From NCBI GenBank assembly GCA_964605235.1, contig CAZSBB010000016.1:1-64000 (forward strand): DNA of 64,000 nucleotides, in the 5' to 3' direction. Positions within the stretch are counted from its first letter, which is position 1, and every line of letters starts with the position of its first letter. The notes beneath the pieces were generated by a model. That model was not told the DNA's origin. It did not search any database and saw nothing but the letters and a program-made list of their open reading frames with translations. Of this stretch, positions 48,966 through 57,949 are shown piece after piece. The translations under genes were made by a program, and so were the position numbers. The stretch is from CAZSBB01 sp964605235. Its GTDB lineage: Bacteria > Planctomycetota > Phycisphaerae > Phycisphaerales > Phycisphaeraceae.

Positions 48966-50787
48966 AGCGTTGGAGCCACTGGGCGCGCTGGGTGTCGTCC
49001 AGCGGCGGGCGCGGCTGCTGCGCGCGCTGCAGCAGTCGATTGCCCACCACCAGGGTGTCGATGTCGGTCGCCATGAAACAACGGTATGCGTCCTCCACGG
49101 TGTTGACGATCGGCTCGCCGCGCACATTGAAGCTGGTGTTCACGATGACGCTGCAGCCGGTCAGGTCCTTGAAGCGGCGGATGACGCCGTGCATGAAGGG
49201 GTTGCGTTGCGGGTCGATGGTCTGCACCCGCGCCGAGTAGTCCACATGGGTGACGGCGGGGATGTCGGAGCGGGGAAGCTTGAGCAGGTCGATGCCGAAC
49301 AGTCCATCGCCCGCCGCCGCCTTGCGCCGCGCCGGCTGCACGTCATAGACCAGCAGCATATACGGGCTGTCCGGCTGGCCCATCTGGAAGTAGGCGTCGG
49401 CGTCCTCCGCCAGCACCATGGGCGCGAAGGGCCGGAAGCTTTCGCGGAATTTGATCTTCAGGTTCATGCGCGACTGCATGGCTTCATCACGGGCGTCGCC
49501 CAGGATGGAGCGGGCGCCCAGCGCCCGCGGGCCGAACTCCATCGGTCCCCGCGCCACCGCCACCACCTTGCCCTGGGCGATCTGCCGGGCGATGGCGTCC
49601 TGCAGCGCTGCGTCGTCGAGCGTTTCCCACACGGCATCCAGCCGCCGCAGCACCTGGTCGTCGGCGGCGCTGGTGGGGTCAATCGAGGGTCCCAGGAAGG
49701 CGCCCGCCATGCCGTCGGGGGCGCCGACCACGCGTGGCTGGTCCAGGCGCTGATGCCAGAACGCCAAGGCGGCGCCCAGCGCCCCGCCGGCGTCGCCCGC
49801 CGCCGGCTGGGTCCAGATGGAGTCGAAGATTCCCGCGCGCGACAGCCGGCCGGTGGCGACGCAGTTGAGCGCCACGCCGCCGGCGAGCACCAGATGGGCT
49901 TCGCCGGTTTGCGCCCGCACATGCCGCGCCATACGTTCGAGGGCTTCATCCAGAACCTGTTGGATGCTCGCCGCCAGATCCATTTCGCGTTGGGTCAGAA
50001 GGCTTTCGGGCGCCCGCGGCGGGCCGCCAAACAGTTGGTGGAACTTTTCGCTGGTGGTGGTCAGGTCGGTGGCGTAGTTGAAGTAATCCTGGTTGAGGAT
50101 GACCGCGCCGTCGTCCTGCAGTTGCAGCAGGTGGGCGCGGATCAGCGGCGCGTAGGTCGGCCGGCCGTAGGGCGCCAGGCCCATGAGTTTGTATTCGCCG
50201 CTGTTGATCTTGAACCCGCAATAGTAGGTGAACGCCGAGTACAGCAGTCCCAGCGAATTGGGAAAGCGCAGCTCCTGGCGCAGTTCGATCCGCTGCCCCT
50301 TGCCGACGCCCCAGGTGGCGGTGGACCATTCGCCCACGCCGTCGATGGTCAGCACCGCGGCGCGCTCATGCGGCGAAGGATAAAAGGCGCTGGCGGCGTG
50401 CGACTGGTGATGATCGACCATCCACACCCGACGCTTCACCCCCAGCTCGCCGGCGATTTCGCGTTCGAGCCAGAGCTTGCGGGTCAACCAGTCCGGCAGG
50501 GCGTGCAGGAAGCTGCGCACCCCGCGCGGGGCGGTCAGCAGATAGGTCATGAACAGCCGTTCGAATTTGAGTGCGGGCTGTTCGTAGAACACCAGATGAT
50601 CGACCTGCTCGATGGTGAGCTGCGCGTGATCCAGACACCAGCCGATGGCGTGATGGGGAAAGGACGGGTCGCCCTTGATGCGGGTAAAGCGTTCTTCCTG
50701 GGCGGCGGCGACGATGCGGCCGTCGACCAGCAGCGCCGCCGCCGAGTCGTGGTAGTACGCCGAGATGCCCAGCACACTGACGCTCAT
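48952..50787 (-). CDS. NodU/SxtI-like carbamoyltransferase
   Basis: The 611-residue protein has the carbamoyltransferase-N and -C layout. It starts with VSVLGISAYYHDSAAALLVDGRIVAAAQEERFTRIKGD, and contains MVDHHQSHAASAF with the metal-binding His pair, VLTIDGVGEWST, ALNCVATG, GRPMEFGPRALGARSILGD-like substrate loop (GPMEFGPRALGARSILGDAR) and the C-terminal VNTSFNVRGEPIV. Family enzymes move a carbamoyl group from carbamoyl phosphate to a sugar, toxin or antibiotic. The ATG at 50787 overlaps the previous stop (ATGA) and has GGAGGAG 11 bases before it. It lies in the SxtI-J-K-like cassette. Confidence 0.9.
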   Translation of the reverse strand: MSVSVLGISAYYHDSAAALLVDGRIVAAAQEERFTRIKGDPSFPHHAIGWCLDHAQLTIEQVDHLVFYEQPALKFERLFMTYLLTAPRGVRSFLHALPDWLTRKLWLEREIAGELGVKRRVWMVDHHQSHAASAFYPSPHERAAVLTIDGVGEWSTATWGVGKGQRIELRQELRFPNSLGLLYSAFTYYCGFKINSGEYKLMGLAPYGRPTYAPLIRAHLLQLQDDGAVILNQDYFNYATDLTTTSEKFHQLFGGPPRAPESLLTQREMDLAASIQQVLDEALERMARHVRAQTGEAHLVLAGGVALNCVATGRLSRAGIFDSIWTQPAAGDAGGALGAALAFWHQRLDQPRVVGAPDGMAGAFLGPSIDPTSAADDQVLRRLDAVWETLDDAALQDAIARQIAQGKVVAVARGPMEFGPRALGARSILGDARDEAMQSRMNLKIKFRESFRPFAPMVLAEDADAYFQMGQPDSPYMLLVYDVQPARRKAAAGDGLFGIDLLKLPRSDIPAVTHVDYSARVQTIDPQRNPFMHGVIRRFKDLTGCSVIVNTSFNVRGEPIVNTVEDAYRCFMATDIDTLVVGNRLLQRAQQPRPPLDDTQRAQWLQRFDLD

Positions 50788-52361
50788 GGGGTGGGCGTCT
50801 CCTCCGCCGCCGCGGGCGTCAGCGTCAGGTGCAGCAGACGGTCCAGACCAGTCGGTGCATACAGGCGGATGACCGACACCCGTTGACGCCGCAGCGTCGC
50901 GGGCAAGGTGAACACCAGGTCTTCGCCCCGGCGCGTCATGGGCAACTCGATCCATTGCTGCAGGTCGTAACCTTCGCTTTCATCCAGCAACGACACCCAC
51001 GCCCGGGCGGTTTCCAGATCGGCTCCCGACAACGTCAGCCCCGCCAGCGGCAACGGGGTCTGCAACGCCAGCACCGACGTGGGGACGTCCAGCGGCAGCC
51101 GGACCAGTTGCGCCTCGAACAGCGGAGACCGCAGCGCGTAACGCAACGGGTTGGCTGGATCCACCGTCAGCTTGAGGCTGTAGGGCAGCCAATCGTTGAT
51201 CACCAGCGGCGGGGGCGCAGGCGCAGCCCGGCGCGGTCCCAGCGCGGCGGGAAAGTCGCGCTCCAGCACCTGGGCGGTTTGCACGGCAAAAAATCGGCAG
51301 GCGCGCGGGCCGGGATGCCCATCCTCCGGATTGATCCCCCACGCCACCGCTTCGGGACCCGTCGCCGGCGCCGCGCCATACCGCGCCACAAAAGCCGGCA
51401 ACAGATTGCACACGGCGATCCCCGCCTGCTCCCACAGCGGCAACACGGGGGCATACCGCGGGGTGAAATGATCCACGCTGGGGAAGTTGGGCAACGTCAC
51501 CAGCAGCCCCGGGATGCTCGCCTCACGCTGGAACTGCCCGACCGCCGCCACCGTCTGCCCGTAGCGCGCCAGGTTCTCGCCCGCCAGCAGCGCCAGTTCC
51601 CACTGGGCGTAGGTCAGACCCGCCTGGATCCCCGCCTTTTCCATCTTCCGCACCCGCACCCGTTCCAACTGATCCATCAACCGCGGAAAGGCCCGCTCCA
51701 GCACCCACTGGCCGGCGAAATCACCCAGTGGTGAGCCGGCGAGGCGCAGCAGTCGTTCATCCGGGTCGTTGCTTACATAACCCCAGATGATCAGGTCCGG
51801 CTGGTAGATCGGCACGAGCTGACGCGCCAACTGCAACTGCTCACCGGTGGAAAAGCCTGAGTTCCCCGCCGCGATGACTTCCACCTGGTCATAGCCCCGA
51901 GCCGACAACTCCAGCGCCAGTTGACGCCACCATTGGTGGTTGAGCGTCAGGTACGCGGACCCGGTGACAAAGGAATCACCCAGCACCAGCACCCGCCGCG
52001 CGGTGGTCTTTTCGACCTGCACCGGTTGGCTGTTCCACGAACGTACGCCTGACTGCACCACAATCGGCTGCCCCAGCCGCCCGTGCCCGACGGTCACCGG
52101 AAAGGCTGGATCCACCCGGTCCATCCCGGCATGCCCCTGACGCACCACCTCGTTGTGCTGCCGCCAGCCCGCGCCGCCGAGCTGCCCCTGCTGCTGCAAA
52201 CGCGGAATCAGGACGTGTTCCAACAGCAGCGCCAACAACAGCAGCACCCCGCCGGACAACGCCACCGCGCGTAATGCCGCCAGCGGCAAGAGATGCAGCA
52301 CACGGCGACGACAGGTGATCCGCAGGACGCAATGCAACCGGGAAGGCTCCCTCAGGCCCAT
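50784..52361 (-). CDS. SGNH/GDSL-type hydrolase with membrane anchor
   Basis: The 525-residue product has an N-terminal transmembrane helix (VALSGGVLLLLALLLEHVLI) and an extracytoplasmic SGNH domain: VLVLGDSFVTGSAYLT (Ser), AAGNSGFSTGEQ (Gly/Asn region), WGYVSNDPDE and the end DGHPGPRACRFF with the Asp-x-x-His dyad. The C-terminal 140 residues are a beta-sandwich. Such enzymes add or remove acyl groups from sugars or peptidoglycan. The start at 52361 is my best choice among several in-frame ones. It overlaps the carbamoyltransferase gene by four bases, so the two are linked in one modification module. Confidence 0.75.
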   Translation of the reverse strand: MGLREPSRLHCVLRITCRRRVLHLLPLAALRAVALSGGVLLLLALLLEHVLIPRLQQQGQLGGAGWRQHNEVVRQGHAGMDRVDPAFPVTVGHGRLGQPIVVQSGVRSWNSQPVQVEKTTARRVLVLGDSFVTGSAYLTLNHQWWRQLALELSARGYDQVEVIAAGNSGFSTGEQLQLARQLVPIYQPDLIIWGYVSNDPDERLLRLAGSPLGDFAGQWVLERAFPRLMDQLERVRVRKMEKAGIQAGLTYAQWELALLAGENLARYGQTVAAVGQFQREASIPGLLVTLPNFPSVDHFTPRYAPVLPLWEQAGIAVCNLLPAFVARYGAAPATGPEAVAWGINPEDGHPGPRACRFFAVQTAQVLERDFPAALGPRRAAPAPPPLVINDWLPYSLKLTVDPANPLRYALRSPLFEAQLVRLPLDVPTSVLALQTPLPLAGLTLSGADLETARAWVSLLDESEGYDLQQWIELPMTRRGEDLVFTLPATLRRQRVSVIRLYAPTGLDRLLHLTLTPAAAEETPTP

Positions 52362-52466
52362 TGGGCAAGTCCACCATGGTCGGCACGGGCCTTCCATCCC
52401 ACAACGGAAATATACCCCTGTTCCGGGGACTGGTCGAGAGAAATGCACCTGGCCGCCCGGGCCGCG

Positions 52467-53189
52467 CTACTCCGACGCCAGCAGGTATCGGCGCGGCGCC
52501 GTGTGCACAAAAAAGTCCGCCACCTCCGCGCCCAGCTCGCGCCGCAGCAGCGCCAGGCCGTCAAGCCGACTGCCCAGGCACGACGGCGTGTGCAGGTCCA
52601 GCGCCATGAAGTGATACAGCCGATCGCGGAGCAACTGCCGCACCAGTCGATCCGGCTCGGGGCCTTCCTCGCCGGTCAGCGGCCGCAGGTTCCCCGCCAG
52701 CCATACGCCGCGCTGTTGCAGCTCATACACCCCCTCCGGCTCGCGCCAGACGCACGGCAAACGCTCGGGATGCGCCAGCACCGGCTGATAGTCGTGGTCG
52801 AAAAACCACTGCATCACCCGACCCAGCCAGGCGGGCCACTGATCCGCCCAGAAATCCATCAGCACGCATCGGCTGTCCCCCAGCGTGGGCACGCCATGCT
52901 GCCCCATCCAGTCGATGACGTTCTCCCCGATGCGCAGTTCCCCGCCGGGCCAGAGGTCGAAACGCAGCCCCGCGCGCAGCACTGCCGCCTGCAAACCGCG
53001 CGTGGCGTGCTGCACCAGCGCCGGCGTCACCGCGGTGAACTCCGTGTTCATGTGCGAGGTGCAGAACGCTCCGCCATAACCCGCGCCCAGCAACGCGCGA
53101 ATGCACGCCAGGCTTTCGCTGACCGTCGGACAGCCGTCGTCGATCCCCGGCAGGAGATGGGTGTGAATGTCGATGTGACCCTGGGTCAT
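52467..53189 (-). CDS. CpsB/CapC-type PHP tyrosine phosphatase
   Basis: The 240-residue protein has the PHP metal-site motifs HIDIHTHLLPGIDDG, FCTSHMNTEF, GGELRIGENVI and YQPVLAHPERLP, in the order found in CpsB/YwqE phosphotyrosine phosphatases that control capsule or exopolysaccharide assembly. The ATG at 53189 lies 9 bases after the stop of cinA, so the two are cotranscribed. The gene lies 106 bases from the SGNH gene and may regulate the local polysaccharide pathway, though a cognate tyrosine kinase is not in the window. Confidence 0.82.
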   Translation of the reverse strand: MTQGHIDIHTHLLPGIDDGCPTVSESLACIRALLGAGYGGAFCTSHMNTEFTAVTPALVQHATRGLQAAVLRAGLRFDLWPGGELRIGENVIDWMGQHGVPTLGDSRCVLMDFWADQWPAWLGRVMQWFFDHDYQPVLAHPERLPCVWREPEGVYELQQRGVWLAGNLRPLTGEEGPEPDRLVRQLLRDRLYHFMALDLHTPSCLGSRLDGLALLRRELGAEVADFFVHTAPRRYLLASE

Positions 53190-53198
53190 CGCCGTCGC

Positions 53199-54506
53199 TT
53201 ACCTTCCCTGGTTGGTCAGCGCCGGCTGGACGCGCCAGATGAAATCCTCGGGCATGGCGCCCAGCAATTGCAGCCGCAGCAGTTGCAGGGCGGTTTTGGC
53301 GGCCCGGTCGCGCACCATGTCCCGCGCCCCGCTGAACAGATAGCGCTGCGCCTCGGCGCGGGTTTGTTCGCCTTCCCGCCGCGCCAGGCCGATCCACACC
53401 GTGCCCACCGGCTTGTCGTCCGTGCCGCCGTCGGGGCCGGCGATGCCGGTGAGCGCCACGGCATCGGTCGCGCCGCTGCGCTGCAGCGCGCCCAGCGCCA
53501 TCGCCTGCGCCGTCTCCCCGCTGACCGCGCCGTATTGCGCCAACGTTTCCCGCGGCACGCCCAACTGGCTGTGCTTCAGGTCATTGCTGTAAGTGATCCA
53601 ACCGCCGCGGAACGCCGCGCTGGAGCCGGGCACTTCGGTGATGAGCGCCCCCACCAGCCCGCCGGTGCAGCTTTCCGCCACCGCCAGGGTGCGCCCGCGG
53701 GATTGCAATTCCGCCAGCAGCGCCTGTTGCAGCGTGTCGCTTTCGCAGCCGAACACGCTGGCGCCCAGCGCCTGCTGCACGAGGGCGACGGTGGCGTCCA
53801 GTTCACGCTGGGCGGACGCACGATCGGGAAATTCGCTGCGGACGCGCACGCTCACCAGGCCGTCGGCGACGGTGGTGCCGACTTTGGGGTTGCGGCCGCG
53901 GTCCATCAGCGCGCCCAGTTTTTCGCCAACCACGCTTTCGCCCAGCCCGAAGGTGTTGATCTTGAGCGTGAGGATGACGCCCCGGCTCGGTCCATGCTGG
54001 AGAATGTCGGGCAGGATGAGCTGCGCCCACATGTCATACATTTCGCGCGGCACGCCGGGCATCACATACACCTGCGCGGCTCCCAACCGGGCGTGCAAAC
54101 CTGGCGCGGTGCCGCAGCGATTGGGCAGCACCCGTGAGCCGCGCGGATGCAGCGCCTGGACCTTGTTGCGCTCCGCCATCTTGCGGCCGCGCTTCTCCAG
54201 CATGGCGCGGATGGCTTCCACGCTCGGTTCATGCACCACCAGGTCCACGCCCAGCGCCTGCGCCAGCGCCTGACGGGTCAGGTCATCCTCAGTGGGACCG
54301 AGACCGCCGGTGACGATGATCAGCGGACCGCGCGCCGCGGCATACTGCAGCGCATCGACAATGGCGGACTGATCGTCGGCAACCGTCAGGTGGAACAGCG
54401 TGCCGATGCCATGGGCCGCGAGCTGCGCCGACAGGTACGCGCTGTTGGTGTCGACGGTCTGACCCAGGACCAGTTCATCGCCAATGGAGAGAATGATCGC
54501 GTGCAT
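53199..54506 (-). CDS. cinA: CinA family protein
   Basis: The 435-residue protein has the full CinA plan. The N-terminal MoaB-like half has AIILSIGDELVLGQTVDTNSAYLS, VTGGLGPTEDDLTRQAL and YVMPGVPREMYDMW; the C-terminal amidase half has TLAVAESCTGGLVGALIT, SNDLKHSQLGVPRETL and VALTGIAGPDGGTDDKPVGTVW. The family hydrolyses NMN and related pyridine nucleotides and cleans damaged ADP-ribose derivatives. The start at 54506 is supported by a -10 box TACAAT 7 bases before it and by the family start; the frame is open for 44 more codons upstream. It heads the two-gene set with the phosphatase. Confidence 0.93.
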   Translation of the reverse strand: MHAIILSIGDELVLGQTVDTNSAYLSAQLAAHGIGTLFHLTVADDQSAIVDALQYAAARGPLIIVTGGLGPTEDDLTRQALAQALGVDLVVHEPSVEAIRAMLEKRGRKMAERNKVQALHPRGSRVLPNRCGTAPGLHARLGAAQVYVMPGVPREMYDMWAQLILPDILQHGPSRGVILTLKINTFGLGESVVGEKLGALMDRGRNPKVGTTVADGLVSVRVRSEFPDRASAQRELDATVALVQQALGASVFGCESDTLQQALLAELQSRGRTLAVAESCTGGLVGALITEVPGSSAAFRGGWITYSNDLKHSQLGVPRETLAQYGAVSGETAQAMALGALQRSGATDAVALTGIAGPDGGTDDKPVGTVWIGLARREGEQTRAEAQRYLFSGARDMVRDRAAKTALQLLRLQLLGAMPEDFIWRVQPALTNQGR

Positions 54507-54513
54507 GGCGGGA

Positions 54514-54519
54514 ATTGTA
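54514..54519 (-). promoter_or_regulatory. -10 box TACAAT seven bases before cinA
   Basis: On the minus strand TACAAT is followed by TCCCGCC and the ATG of cinA. The distance predicts a leaderless message. No ribosome site is visible. Confidence 0.5.
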
Positions 54520-54640
54520 ATCGCCTGCCCCCCCGGAAGTTTGTGGACGAAGCTCAAGGGATGCTTGCACAGGCAACCTACCGGCGTAACCATAGCGGCT
54601 GAGTTGCGATTACCCTGGTTGCCCCATGGAAAGGACACCC

Positions 54641-55483
54641 ATGACGAACGCTGCGTCGGATGCGGATGCGGCGCCCATGCGCACCTGGGAGGATCTGGTT
54701 TTCGCCACGGTCGAGGGCCTGGACCTGCAACTGAACCTGTACCTGCCCATGGACACGCCCCGCCCCCCGCTGGTGATGTCCATCCACGGCGGCGGCTGGC
54801 GCAAAGGCACGCACCGCAGCGGCCCCACCTGGCTCATCCCCCATGGCTTTGCGGTGGCGAGCATCGCCTACCGGCTGTCGCAGCAGGCGATTTTTCCCGC
54901 CCAGTTGCATGACTGCCAGGCGGCGCTGCGCTGGCTGCGGGCCCGCGCGGATCAATTCGGTTACGACGTGACGCGCGTGGCGCTGTTCGGTGGGTCGGCC
55001 GGCGGTTATCTGGCGACCTTGCTGGGCGCCTCGGCGCACGTCGACGCCCTGCGCGGCCAGGTCGGCGGGGATTTCGCTCAACCCCTGCACGTCGACGCCG
55101 TGGTCGATTTCTATGGTCCCACCGACTTTCTCCTGCGGGCGCGCACCCAGCCGCAGAACGCCAACACGCCCGGCTCCAGCACGCATGGACTGCTGGGCGG
55201 CACCGTGGCGGAAAAGCCCGAACTGGCGCGGCTGGCGAGCGTCACCACGCATGTCACCCCTGCCGCCCCGCCGCTGCTGGTTCTTCATGGCGACGCCGAC
55301 CAGACGGTGTTCCTCAACCAGTCGCAGGAGCTGGTGGCGCGTTATCACGCTGCCGGGGTGGAAGCGACGTTGATCGTCGTGCCCGGCGGCAGACACGGCT
55401 CGCCGCATTATGCCCAGCCGCAGTACCGCCAGGCGGTTGTCGCCTTCCTGGCGCGGCATCTGCAAACCGCCCCGCCCGCCTGA
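54641..55483 (+). CDS. Alpha/beta hydrolase (esterase), BD-FAE-like
   Basis: The 280-residue protein is an alpha/beta hydrolase of the esterase/lipase (BD-FAE) type: PPLVMSIHGGGWRKGTHRSG gives the oxyanion HGGGW, VALFGGSAGGYLATLL the nucleophile serine (GxSxG), LLVLHGDADQTVFLNQS the Asp, and VPGGRHGSPHY the His. It has no signal peptide, so it works in the cytoplasm, likely removing acyl or feruloyl groups from sugars taken up. AAAGG precedes the ATG at 54641; another ATG lies 15 bases upstream. It reads in the same direction as the putative glycosidase 54 bases later. Confidence 0.85.
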   Translation: MTNAASDADAAPMRTWEDLVFATVEGLDLQLNLYLPMDTPRPPLVMSIHGGGWRKGTHRSGPTWLIPHGFAVASIAYRLSQQAIFPAQLHDCQAALRWLRARADQFGYDVTRVALFGGSAGGYLATLLGASAHVDALRGQVGGDFAQPLHVDAVVDFYGPTDFLLRARTQPQNANTPGSSTHGLLGGTVAEKPELARLASVTTHVTPAAPPLLVLHGDADQTVFLNQSQELVARYHAAGVEATLIVVPGGRHGSPHYAQPQYRQAVVAFLARHLQTAPPA

Positions 55484-55537
55484 CATTATCATCTCCCACT
55501 GATGCCCTCCGCCTGCTCCACCATGACGAGGTGATCC

Positions 55538-57418
55538 TTGACTGCGCCCGCTGCCCTGCCCACCGACTTTCGCCAGCCACCGCGTGAATTTTCCGTCATG
55601 CCGTTCTGGTTCTGGAACGACCAGCTGACTGAGGCGGAATTGCTGCGCCAGATCGCCGACTTTGAAGCCCATGGCGTGTACGGCTTCGTCATCCATCCGC
55701 GCGTCGGCTTGCCCGATTCGCTGGGCTGGATGAGCGACCAGCTGCTGCGCTTCTATGACCTGGCGATCACTGAGGCAGAGCGCCGCGGGATGTACGTGCT
55801 GCTGTACGACGAAGGGATGTACCCCTCGGGCTCCTCGCATGGGCAGGTCGCCGCCGCCAATCCCGCCTTCGCCACCCGCGCGCTGGTGCATGTGGAACTG
55901 CCTGACGCATCGCCCCCCGCACTCCCGGAGGGGCACCACCTTGTCGCCCTGCTGCAACGACGCAACGGGAAGCATGTCGCCATCATCGATCGGCCCAACG
56001 GTTCCACCATCCGCGGCCTGCATTACCTCGACGAAGCCGCCGACGCCCACCTGACCGAGCCGCGCGAATCACGCCCCCTCGCCGCCGACCTGCTCAACCC
56101 CGACGCGGTGGATTGCTTCATCCGTCTGGTCTATGACCGCTTCGCCCAGCGTTACCAGCAGCACTTCGGCAAAACCGTGCTGGCGATCTTCACCGACGAG
56201 CCGAACATGCTCGGCAAGTTCTACGACCACAAAAACCAACGCCCCGGCACCACCGGCATCCTCGCCCATGTGCAGCGCCTGCTCGGTTACGACTTCACCC
56301 CCCACCTGCTGACCCTCTGGTACGACGACGAACCCGACGCCCAGCGCCACCGCGCCGCCTACGCCTGGGCGCTCGAGCAACGCCTGTTCGAAACCTACTA
56401 CAGCAAGCTGCGCGACTGGTGTGCCGCCCACCGCATTCCGCTGACCGGCCACCCCATGCGCAGCGATGACCTGGGCGCCCTGCGCTACTTCCAACTGCCC
56501 GGCCAGGACATGGTCTGGCGCCAGGTGGTCCCGGGAAAACGCGCCACCGAAGGCGCTGACGCCACCCAAGCCAAATGCTCCGCCTCGGCGGCGCTGCACC
56601 TGGGCGCCCGCCGCAACAGCAACGAATGCTGCGGCGCCTATGGCGCGGAGCTGACCGAAGCCGAGATGAAGTGGATCGCCGACTGGTGCTTCGTCCGCGG
56701 CGTGAACCTGCTGTATCCCCATGCGTTCTACTACAGCGTGCGCGGCCCACGGGTCCACGAGCGTCCGCCGGACGTCGGCCCCCACAGCCCCTGGTGGAGC
56801 AGGTATGCCGACTACGCCCACGGCTTCCGCCGGCTCAGTTGGCTCAACACCGACAGCACGCCGATCTGCAGCATCGCCATCCTCGGGGAGAACAACCACC
56901 TGGGCTGGCGCGCCGCCAAGACGCTGCTGGAACATCAGCTCGACTTCCACTACCTGGAAATCCGTCACCTGTTTGAAGACGCGGCAGTGGACGCCCAGGG
57001 CATTCGCCTGGCGGGCATGCACTATCGCCTGCTGGTGATTGACGACCTGCGCGTGCCGGTGCCCGCCGCCGAGCCGGCGCTGCGCACGCTCGAACAAGCG
57101 GGCCGCTTGCTGCACTACGCTGGCGATGATGCCGCCCTGGTGCAGCAGGCGCGGGCGTTGACCCCGGCGGACCTGACCAGTGCTGCCGCGCAGCGACAGT
57201 TGCGCTATCGGCATGTGCGCAAGCTGGAGGCCGACTGGTATCTGCTGTTCAACGAGGGCGACATTCCGCTGCCGCTGGAGGTGACAGTCAGCGCGCCGGG
57301 GCCGCGGACGTGGATCGATCCCTACGGGGTTGAGCCGCGCGTGCTGGATGCAGCGCCACGTGAACTGGGGCCGTATCAGATGCTGGTGCTGCGCTGCGGT
57401 CCCGACACCTCGAATTGA
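55538..57418 (+). CDS. Putative GH106-like glycoside hydrolase
   Basis: The 626-residue protein begins with FSVMPFWFWNDQLTEAELLRQI, the PFWFWND opening of rhamnosidase-like GH106 and related barrels, continuing VYGFVIHPRVGLPDSLGW, LLYDEGMYPSGSSHGQ and VLAIFTDEPNMLG, where the Glu is a catalytic candidate. C-terminal parts are beta-rich. No signal peptide is visible, so it would act in the cytoplasm on imported oligosaccharide. The start is TTG 55538 with GAGGTGATCC upstream. It lies between an esterase and trmL. Confidence 0.65.
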   Translation: MTAPAALPTDFRQPPREFSVMPFWFWNDQLTEAELLRQIADFEAHGVYGFVIHPRVGLPDSLGWMSDQLLRFYDLAITEAERRGMYVLLYDEGMYPSGSSHGQVAAANPAFATRALVHVELPDASPPALPEGHHLVALLQRRNGKHVAIIDRPNGSTIRGLHYLDEAADAHLTEPRESRPLAADLLNPDAVDCFIRLVYDRFAQRYQQHFGKTVLAIFTDEPNMLGKFYDHKNQRPGTTGILAHVQRLLGYDFTPHLLTLWYDDEPDAQRHRAAYAWALEQRLFETYYSKLRDWCAAHRIPLTGHPMRSDDLGALRYFQLPGQDMVWRQVVPGKRATEGADATQAKCSASAALHLGARRNSNECCGAYGAELTEAEMKWIADWCFVRGVNLLYPHAFYYSVRGPRVHERPPDVGPHSPWWSRYADYAHGFRRLSWLNTDSTPICSIAILGENNHLGWRAAKTLLEHQLDFHYLEIRHLFEDAAVDAQGIRLAGMHYRLLVIDDLRVPVPAAEPALRTLEQAGRLLHYAGDDAALVQQARALTPADLTSAAAQRQLRYRHVRKLEADWYLLFNEGDIPLPLEVTVSAPGPRTWIDPYGVEPRVLDAAPRELGPYQMLVLRCGPDTSN

Positions 57419-57426
57419 TATCCCCC

Positions 57427-57897
57427 ATGCTGCACGTCGCGCTCTACCATCCTGTCATCCCCCAGAACACCGGCAGCATCGCCCGGCAGTGCGTGGGTAT
57501 GGCTGCCCATCTGCATCTGATCGGCCCGCTGGGTTTTGACATCAGCGATCAGGCGGTCAAACGCGCCGGGCTGGATTACTGGGAACACCTGCGGCTGACC
57601 TATCACGAAACCGATGACGCGTTTCTGGGCTGGTTGGGGAAACGTCAGCCATGGCTGGTGACCAAGTTCGGCGAGCTGCGCTACGACCAGCCGAATTATG
57701 GGCCGGAGGATGTGCTGCTGCTGGGCAACGAAAACACCGGACTGCCGCTGGCGTGGCGGCAACGCTGGGCGAGCCGCTGCGTGAATATTCCCATCCTCGG
57801 GCAGGTGCGCAGTTACAACCTGTCCAATGCGGTGGCGATCGTGCTGGCGCAGGCGACCTTGCGCAGCGGCGGTTTCGACGCCCCGGCCGGCGGGTGA
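57427..57897 (+). CDS. trmL: tRNA (cytidine(34)-2'-O)-methyltransferase TrmL
   Basis: The 156-residue protein is a small SPOUT methyltransferase of the SpoU/TrmL type: LHVALYHPVIPQNTGSIARQ, HLIGPLGFDISDQAVKRAGLDYWEHL, VLLLGNENTGLPLAW and VNIPILGQVRSYNLSNAVAIVLAQ. It methylates the ribose of the wobble base in leucine tRNAs. The length equals family norms. The ATG at 57427 follows the previous gene by eight bases without a clear ribosome site, so translation may be coupled. Confidence 0.92.
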   Translation: MLHVALYHPVIPQNTGSIARQCVGMAAHLHLIGPLGFDISDQAVKRAGLDYWEHLRLTYHETDDAFLGWLGKRQPWLVTKFGELRYDQPNYGPEDVLLLGNENTGLPLAWRQRWASRCVNIPILGQVRSYNLSNAVAIVLAQATLRSGGFDAPAGG

Positions 57898-57949
57898 GGC
57901 GGTGGGCTCCTGCATATGATGGGCGATCCCGTCCCTGGAGGAGAAAGCC

